Below are positions 15,123-19,057 of a DNA stretch of 19,057 bases, piece after piece. Both the position numbers and the translations under genes were made by a program. This stretch comes from CAYOFK01 sp964403185 (GTDB taxonomy: Bacteria; Bacteroidota; Bacteroidia; Bacteroidales; VadinHA17), in assembly GCA_964403185.1 (NCBI GenBank), contig CAYOFK010000036.1, forward strand, positions 1-19,057, written 5' to 3'. The notes beneath the pieces are model-generated. The model was not told the origin of the DNA, made no database searches, and saw nothing but the letters and a program-made list of their open reading frames with translations. Numbering within the stretch: the stretch's first letter is position 1; every line of letters starts with the position of its first letter.

Positions 15123-15459
15123 TTTAATTAAATCGTTAAATAAATATATTTTTAGTCAATATTGGCAGTTTATGGAAATAGGGTAACTGTTCAAGTTCCG
15201 GAGTAATTATGATATGGAATGGAGTAGAAAAACGAAATAGAAACGGAAATACACTGCAATGATAACCAATATATCAGAAATTGAAAAATAATAACACCAA
15301 TTATTGTAATAATTAACCCGGAAAGTTCATGTTTTTCAGATTCAGACATGATTTCATCCTCTGAAACGAACCGGTTCTCCTCTTAAAAAACTCTGCATAT
15401 AATGTAACTTTTAGGATTGATTTAGCGTAACTTAGATCAGACCGGAACTCTATTGAAAC
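15123..15459. other. Divergent intergenic region between rho and the sigma factor gene
   Basis: An A+T-rich 337-nt stretch. It must hold the promoters of rho (minus) and of the sigma gene (plus), but neither has a perfect TTTG/TAnnTTTG pair; TAACTTTT near 15405-15412 (7 of 8) is the best plus-strand candidate. One possible small membrane ORF (15191-15349, minus) is listed separately. No RNA gene or strong hairpin is seen. Confidence 0.6.
15191..15349 (-). CDS. Possible small membrane protein (52 residues)
   Basis: A minus-strand ORF with an ATG at 15349-15347 and a TGA at 15193-15191. It begins MSESEKHELSG, then has an uninterrupted hydrophobic stretch (about residues 11-31, GLIITIIGVIIFQFLIYWLS) long enough for one transmembrane helix, then a second moderately hydrophobic part and a polar end. 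The polar acidic N-terminus followed by a helix is what real small membrane proteins look like. AGAGGA lies 7 nt before the ATG, better than most ribosome sites in this window. Against it: the region is A+T-rich, where T-rich codons give hydrophobic residues by chance, and no family is recognised. It sits upstream of rho on the same strand. Confidence 0.35.
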   Translation of the reverse strand: MSESEKHELSGLIITIIGVIIFQFLIYWLSLQCISVSISFFYSIPYHNYSGT

Positions 15460-16323
15460 ATGAGGCAACTGAAAATCATAAAACAGATCACTAACAGGGA
15501 CACCCCGTCTCTGGATAAATATTTACAGGAGATTGGAAAGGTAGGTCTGGTGAATCCTGATGAAGAAGCTGAGTTGGCCCGAAAGATCCGGGAGGGAGAT
15601 GATGCCGCCCTTGAAACACTTATAAAAGCAAATCTTCGCTTTGTTGTCTCAGTATCCAAACAATATCAAAATCAAGGCTTAAGCCTGCCCGATCTCATTA
15701 ATGAAGGCAATATCGGCCTTATAAAAGCAGCCAAGCGCTTTGATGAAACCAGGGGATTCAAATTCATCTCCTATGCCGTATGGTGGATCCTGCAATCTAT
15801 ATTGCAGGCGCTTGCAGAACAGGCACGCATCGTCAGATTACCACTCAATAAGATTGGCTCAATCAACAAGATCAACCGCGTCTTTACAGATCTTGAACAG
15901 AAGTTCGAACGGGAGCCCACTATTCCCGAACTGGCCCAAATCCTTGAGCTGGCACCAAAGGATATTAAAGAAGCCATCCGCAATACCGGCCGTCATGTCT
16001 CAATGGATGCCCCCATAAGCAATGGTGATGAAGACACCAACCTGTATGATGTCCTTCTGAGCCAGGATTCACCCAGCCCCGATAAGGAACTGATCACCGA
16101 TTCATTGCGCCGGGAAATAGAACGGGTACTGAATACCCTGTCCTTCAGGGAAGCGGATATCCTCAGATTGTATTTTGGCTTGAAAGGCTTCCACTCCCAT
16201 ACCCTGGATGAAATCGGTGAAAAATTCAGCCTCACCAGGGAACGGGTACGGCAAATCAAAGAAAAAGCCATCCGCCGCCTGAAAGGTACCACCCGCTGCA
16301 AAATCCTGAAAAGCTACCTTTAA
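15460..16323 (+). CDS. RNA polymerase sigma-70 factor, Bacteroidota RpoD/SigA type
   Basis: A 287-residue sigma factor with regions 1.2 to 4 and no region 1.1, the build of the Bacteroidota primary sigma factor. It opens MRQLKIIKQITNRDTPSLDKYLQEIG (region 1.2), then NLRFVVSVSKQYQNQGLSLPDLINEGNIGLIKAAKRFDETRGFKFISYAVWW (region 2), RIVRLPLNKIG (3.0), and region 4 with LTRERVRQIKEKAIRRL near 257-273, which contacts the -33 element. It should read the TTTG / TAnnTTTG promoters seen in this window. One oddity: the nearly invariant Arg of WWIRQ is Leu111 (CTG at 15790-15792). Several other positions also differ from the common primary version, so a second, group 2-like paralogue is possible. For that reason I leave the gene symbol blank. 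rpe follows in the same direction after 115 nt, behind its own -7 box. Confidence 0.93.
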   Translation: MRQLKIIKQITNRDTPSLDKYLQEIGKVGLVNPDEEAELARKIREGDDAALETLIKANLRFVVSVSKQYQNQGLSLPDLINEGNIGLIKAAKRFDETRGFKFISYAVWWILQSILQALAEQARIVRLPLNKIGSINKINRVFTDLEQKFEREPTIPELAQILELAPKDIKEAIRNTGRHVSMDAPISNGDEDTNLYDVLLSQDSPSPDKELITDSLRREIERVLNTLSFREADILRLYFGLKGFHSHTLDEIGEKFSLTRERVRQIKEKAIRRLKGTTRCKILKSYL

Positions 16324-16414
16324 AGAAGTGTTGAGTGTTGAGTTGTCAATGCCTTGCACCTCCTATAAGCCCGGTAAACCCTGATCCAACATCAGGTTTT
16401 TGAAATAAAATCTC

Positions 16415-16422
16415 TACTTTTG
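16415..16422 (+). promoter_or_regulatory. -7 box for rpe
   Basis: TACTTTTG, a perfect TAnnTTTG match, ends 16 nt before the rpe ATG, which would give a leader of only about 11 nt. A TTTG lies at 16399-16402 but the 12-nt gap is shorter than the usual 20. Upstream, 16324-16390 holds a GTGTTGA-type short tandem repeat (about 16328-16343) and nothing else recognisable. Confidence 0.5.
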
Positions 16423-16438
16423 ATGAAATTGTTTGCCC

Positions 16439-17092
16439 ATGAGTCACCTGGTTGCACCCTCCATCCTGTCTGCCAATTTCGGAAACCTTGAAAAAGACAT
16501 CAAAATGCTTAATGACAGTGAAGCCGGTTGGCTGCACCTCGACATTATGGATGGCCTGTTTGTCCCCAATATATCCTTCGGAATGCCGGTCATCAAAGCC
16601 ATACGAAAACTGACCTCAAAACCACTGGATACACACTTGATGATCGTAGATCCTGAACGGTATGTCAAAACCTTTGCCGGCCTGGGAGTTGATTGGCTTA
16701 CCGTCCATTATGAAGCTGCAAAAGACCTCGCTGGAACCATCCGGAAAATCAAAAATGCAGGAATGAAAGCAGGGATATCGATCAATCCGGATACTGCTGT
16801 TGGATGCCTTAAAGACAGTCTTCATGATGCCGATTTGATCCTGATCATGTCTGTATTTCCCGGATTTGGAGGACAGAAGTTTGTTGAAAAGTCTTATGAA
16901 CGGATCAGGGAATTGCGCCGCTTGCTCGATGATTCAGGGTCACAAGCTCTGATTGAGGTTGACGGAGGAGTGGGACCCAAAAATGCACGGGCCCTGGTGG
17001 AAGCCGGGGCAGATGTGCTGGTTGCAGGAAATGCCGTTTTTGCCTCCCCCGATCCGGCAAAAACCATTAAAGAATTAAAATTCACCGGGTGA
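16439..17092 (+). CDS. rpe: Ribulose-phosphate 3-epimerase
   Basis: A 217-residue TIM-barrel enzyme of the pentose phosphate pathway that interconverts ribulose 5-phosphate and xylulose 5-phosphate. Active-site parts are intact: APSILSANF at 6-14 with Ser8, LHLDIMDGLFVPN at 32-44 with metal ligand His33 and catalytic Asp35, DTHLMI with His66, PGFGGQKF phosphate loop at 141-148, and IEVDGGV with catalytic Asp175. The residue before PGFGGQ, usually Asn (Glu in some eukaryotes), is Phe140. The ATG at 16439 is chosen over an in-frame TTG at 16433 because it gives the normal N-terminus. Its stop codon lies inside the hairpin at 17083-17109. It is convergent with the dehydrogenase gene, 25 nt away. 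Confidence 0.96.
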   Translation: MSHLVAPSILSANFGNLEKDIKMLNDSEAGWLHLDIMDGLFVPNISFGMPVIKAIRKLTSKPLDTHLMIVDPERYVKTFAGLGVDWLTVHYEAAKDLAGTIRKIKNAGMKAGISINPDTAVGCLKDSLHDADLILIMSVFPGFGGQKFVEKSYERIRELRRLLDDSGSQALIEVDGGVGPKNARALVEAGADVLVAGNAVFASPDPAKTIKELKFTG

Positions 17093-17109
17093 CTCGCAGT
17101 CACCCGGTG
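17083..17109. terminator. Perfect 12-bp hairpin between convergent genes, containing the rpe stop codon
   Basis: CACCGGGTGACT (17083-17094) and AGTCACCCGGTG (17098-17109) pair perfectly around the loop CGC. The rpe stop codon TGA (17090-17092) is within the left arm. On the minus strand the stem is followed by AATTTTAATTCTTTAA, a usable U-rich tail, so it best fits termination of the dehydrogenase gene; on the plus strand no U-run follows. It may work in both directions. Confidence 0.7.
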
Positions 17110-17117
17110 AGTGCGGG

Positions 17118-18332
17118 TCATTCTTTCCCTTCCAGATAATCCTGCAGGTATTCAAAGGCCCTGGTAAGTTTCCCATCCTCAGTTATGGTGGCCCGTTTGA
17201 TGATCTCTTCCCGGTCTTCACCAAAAAGCGATGGAAAAATCTTTTCGAGAAGCAATCTCCCGAAATCCCCGGAAGCATCCCTGGGCAGCTCCCCCGGCAG
17301 GTTGTCCACTGCCATAACTGTAATGGCTTCCGCTGAAAACGGATCCGCTTCGGTTCCCGCAACCGGATCGTACCCGTAAAAAGGATCGGCAATGGTTGAG
17401 GGGCGTATGGTAGAAGGGATAGGCCCTTTAATATCACAACTCACATCGGCAATAACTTTCATTTTAAACCCGGGCTCTTTCATATCGTCAGGGGTCATAA
17501 ACACCGGGGAGGCCGGATTCCAGAAATGGCAGGGGATATAAAAGTCGGTGACTTTTGTAAACGGTAAAAAGGTGGATTCATACTCTGCGGGGTGGTCAAA
17601 AAAGTGCTGCAGGTCAAACTTTTTTCCATCCTTATGTTTCACATAGTGGTCAGGATCTATTCTGCAGATCACCGCTTCGGCAAAATCCCGGTTCAGAAAT
17701 TCATAGGGGGCCACCTCTTTCAGATTCAGGTGCGCCAGTGTTTCCATGGCGCCTCCGGCCACACGGCCGCCTCCGGTGACCAGTATTTTAATGGCCGGCA
17801 GTTTCACATGTTTCAACTGCTCTGTCATCTCCTTATGGTCAAAACATTCATGAGCCGGTTTAAGCCGGTACGTTCCAAGGCGTTGGCCCCATGCCCTGAG
17901 GCCATTGTACGCGCCCACGATACCTGCCCAGCTTCCAAAGGCCACCAGGCGCATATGGTTCCTGTCGGTCAGGTATTCATAATCCACCAGGGTGATCTTC
18001 TTTTTGATGATCTCCTGCAGTAGCTTGCGGTTATAGGGTTGTTTTTTTGCAGTATGGGAAAAGAACAGGTAGGTCTTTCCGGGGATGAGTGCGGGGACAT
18101 GCACTTCCTTGACTCCTATCAGTATATCACAATCGGAAACATCTTCCACCGGAGCAAATCCGGCTTTTTGATATTCCTCATCCGGGAATGCCCTGAGCCC
18201 GCTTTTTTGAATTTTCAGTTCCACCTCCGGGAATCGGGATGTCAGTTCCCCGGCCAGGTCCGGAGTGACAGCTACCCGGCGGTCCGGCGGGGTTTTTGTT
18301 TCCTTCAGTATTCCAACTTTCAATTTTGTCAT
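17118..18332 (-). CDS. Saccharopine dehydrogenase (lysine-forming)/alanine dehydrogenase-like NAD(P)-dependent enzyme
   Basis: A 404-residue protein of the AlaDH/PNT-fold dehydrogenases. The N-terminal domain starts VGILKETKTPPDRRVAVTP (6-24), has the catalytic-type Lys75 in GVKEV and His93 in FSHTAKKQ, and continues with LVDYEYLTD and VAFGSWAGIVGAYNG (about 130-144). The Rossmann motif is TGGGRVAGGAME at 186-197. These signatures, above all FSHTAKKQ plus DYEYL plus AFGxxAG, fit fungal LYS1-type saccharopine dehydrogenase better than alanine dehydrogenase; Lys75/His93 correspond to the LYS1 Lys77/His96 pair. The substrate is unproven, and no partner lysine-pathway gene is next to it. It has its own -7 box 18 nt upstream and a hairpin terminator shared with convergent rpe. 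Confidence 0.8.
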   Translation of the reverse strand: MTKLKVGILKETKTPPDRRVAVTPDLAGELTSRFPEVELKIQKSGLRAFPDEEYQKAGFAPVEDVSDCDILIGVKEVHVPALIPGKTYLFFSHTAKKQPYNRKLLQEIIKKKITLVDYEYLTDRNHMRLVAFGSWAGIVGAYNGLRAWGQRLGTYRLKPAHECFDHKEMTEQLKHVKLPAIKILVTGGGRVAGGAMETLAHLNLKEVAPYEFLNRDFAEAVICRIDPDHYVKHKDGKKFDLQHFFDHPAEYESTFLPFTKVTDFYIPCHFWNPASPVFMTPDDMKEPGFKMKVIADVSCDIKGPIPSTIRPSTIADPFYGYDPVAGTEADPFSAEAITVMAVDNLPGELPRDASGDFGRLLLEKIFPSLFGEDREEIIKRATITEDGKLTRAFEYLQDYLEGKE

Positions 18333-18349
18333 TTCCTTTTTTGTTTGCT

Positions 18350-18357
18350 CAAAATTA
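18350..18357 (-). promoter_or_regulatory. -7 box for the saccharopine/alanine dehydrogenase-like gene
   Basis: The minus strand reads TAATTTTG, a perfect TAnnTTTG, 17 nt before the start codon. A TTG occurs 18 nt further upstream within the GTTGAAA repeats and could act as a -33 element. Confidence 0.55.
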
Positions 18358-18372
18358 AGAAAAACAAACTGC

Positions 18373-18439
18373 TTTCAACTTTCAACCCTTGCCTGCCGGC
18401 ATGCAAGGGTTCAACTATTCAACCTTTCAACTTTTCAAA
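18373..18439. repeat. TTTCAAC heptamer repeats flanking a GC-rich hairpin
   Basis: Two TTTCAAC copies in tandem (18373-18386) precede, and TTCAAC (18410-18415), ATTCAAC (18417-18423), TTTCAAC (18425-18431) and TTTCAAA (18433-18439) follow, a hairpin of AACCCTTGC (18384-18392) with GCAAGGGTT (18403-18411); its loop holds the palindrome TGCCGGCA. It lies in the divergent promoter region of the dehydrogenase gene and tmRNA. Confidence 0.6.
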
Positions 18440-18453
18440 CAAGTGCTTCCCAT

Positions 18454-18484
18454 CCGGTCCGCCGGCTCCCAGCGGTCGGACCGG
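18454..18484. other. Strong GC-rich hairpin upstream of ssrA
   Basis: CCGGTCCG (18454-18461) pairs perfectly with CGGACCGG (18477-18484), and the inner bases CCGGCTCCCAGCGG can pair further. It has no following U-run, so a terminator call is not supported. Role unknown. Confidence 0.5.
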
Positions 18485-18589
18485 TATGGATAGTATTTCC
18501 CGGCTCATGTATCCGGTTTCTTTTGTCTGTGGTTTGTAAAGGAATTTGAGACTGCATATTGCCCACACTTATATTTGGCATATATTTTG

Positions 18590-18597
18590 TATTTTTG
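18590..18597 (+). promoter_or_regulatory. -7 box for ssrA
   Basis: TATTTTTG matches TAnnTTTG and ends 12 nt before the mature tmRNA 5' end, leaving a short leader for RNase P to remove. No TTTG is found 20 nt upstream; one at 18574-18577 is only 12 nt away. Confidence 0.5.
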
Positions 18598-18609
18598 CAG
18601 TCACATACC

Positions 18610-19002
18610 GGGGCTGTTCTGGCTTTGACAGCAAGACGAGGTGGTATGTAAGCATGCAGAGCGTTGTGGAAAGGCTCTTAAAAACTGCCGCACACTTATA
18701 AATGGCGAAAATAATTTTGCTCTCGCTGCCTGATCGAAGTTAGTAGATTCAGGCTTTTTCCCGGTTGAAGCAACCGGGGCGGGACGTCTCGCGGGCGGTC
18801 ATACCCTGTACCAACCCGGTCACGAGGCGCAGGCAATTCAGGGTTAGCATTCAGAAAGCTCTGGTCTGTTTGTGAAATCAAGGAGCTAAGTTTGGATCTG
18901 GTTGTGTTGCGCCTGGTTCATCCCGACAATCAAGCGGCACTAAGCATGTAGAAAGCGTATGGTCTCCTTGCCTGGACCGGGGTTCGACTCCCCGCAGCTC
19001 CA
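18610..19002 (+). ncRNA. ssrA: Transfer-messenger RNA (tmRNA)
   Basis: A one-piece tmRNA of about 393 nt that rescues stalled ribosomes with SmpB and tags the unfinished protein for proteolysis. The 5' end GGGGCTGTTCTGGCTTTGACAG and the 3' end with the T-arm GGTTCGACTC and CAGCTCC-A are diagnostic, and the ends pair as the tRNA-like acceptor stem. The CCA is not encoded (CTT follows the discriminator A). The reading frame for the tag begins at GGC (18704-18706) and runs GENNFALAA before TGA (18731-18733), close to the GENNYALAA type I remember for Bacteroides. Pseudoknot-rich sequence lies between. The window ends 55 nt after the gene; no clear terminator is visible in that piece. Confidence 0.97.
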
Positions 19003-19057
19003 CTTTGGACTAGTGCCGACCACTCCCCCCAAGGAAAAGTTTTTCTTTCACAACCCC

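Noticed and set aside
15398..15403. TATAAT hexamer upstream of the sigma factor gene
   Set aside because: Looks like an E. coli -10 box, but the recognised promoters in this window follow TAnnTTTG; there is no TTGACA-like partner, so it is probably chance in A+T-rich DNA.
18373..18439. CRISPR array from the spaced TTTCAAC repeats
   Set aside because: Repeats are 7 nt, unevenly spaced by 0-23 nt, and no cas genes are present.
18696..18881. Minus-strand open frame inside the tmRNA gene
   Set aside because: It lies wholly within the structured tmRNA and is a by-product of that sequence.
19003..19057. ssrA terminator at the right edge
   Set aside because: GGAAAAG/TTTTTC-type A/T pairing is weak and the window ends before it can be judged.

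Overview
The window reads as a chromosomal housekeeping segment of a Bacteroidota bacterium, most like an anaerobic or facultatively anaerobic Bacteroidales-type organism. This rests on several sequence signals: -7 boxes of the form TAnnTTTG instead of TATAAT, mostly weak ribosome binding sites, a short (287-residue) region 1.1-less primary-type sigma factor, a Rho with a long charged insert, a DUF4199 membrane protein, a small SRP RNA, and a tmRNA whose tag ends ENNFALAA. A 1178-residue pyruvate:ferredoxin oxidoreductase points to anaerobic pyruvate metabolism. This taxonomic reading is inference; there is no rRNA gene in the window.

Layout. Positions 1-957 (minus): DUF4199 membrane protein followed by a family 2 glycosyltransferase that runs off the left edge. 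Positions 1029-1171 (plus): SRP RNA gene with a near-ideal promoter and a terminator. Positions 1260-1874 (plus): YciO/TsaC-like protein. Positions 2011-7100 (minus): K+ uptake pair trkA-trkH behind a ComEC/Rec2-type DNA uptake channel. Positions 7326-8336 (plus): dihydroorotate dehydrogenase-like flavoprotein that lacks the usual catalytic Cys/Ser. Positions 8341-8440: a 100-bp pair of inverted GTAG-headed hairpins resembling a REPIN (REP doublet). Positions 8577-9586 (minus): ruvX-def. Positions 9784-15122 (minus): nifJ and rho, separated by a terminator-like hairpin. Positions 15123-15459: divergent intergenic region with one possible 52-residue membrane peptide. Positions 15460-17092 (plus): sigma factor and ribulose-phosphate 3-epimerase. 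Positions 17118-18332 (minus): saccharopine/alanine dehydrogenase-like enzyme. Positions 18610-19002 (plus): tmRNA.

Functionally the window is mostly core machinery: transcription (sigma, Rho), translation and its quality control (peptide deformylase, tmRNA, SRP RNA, TsaC-like protein, RuvX/YqgF), central metabolism (PFOR, Rpe), potassium homeostasis (TrkAH) and DNA uptake (ComEC). I see no phage, no CRISPR array, no insertion sequence with a transposase and no defence island. The items most worth a second look are the REPIN-like element, the Arg-to-Leu change in the sigma factor's WWIRQ motif, the DHOD-like protein without its catalytic base, and the small membrane ORF beside rho. I did not find a convincing undescribed multi-gene system.
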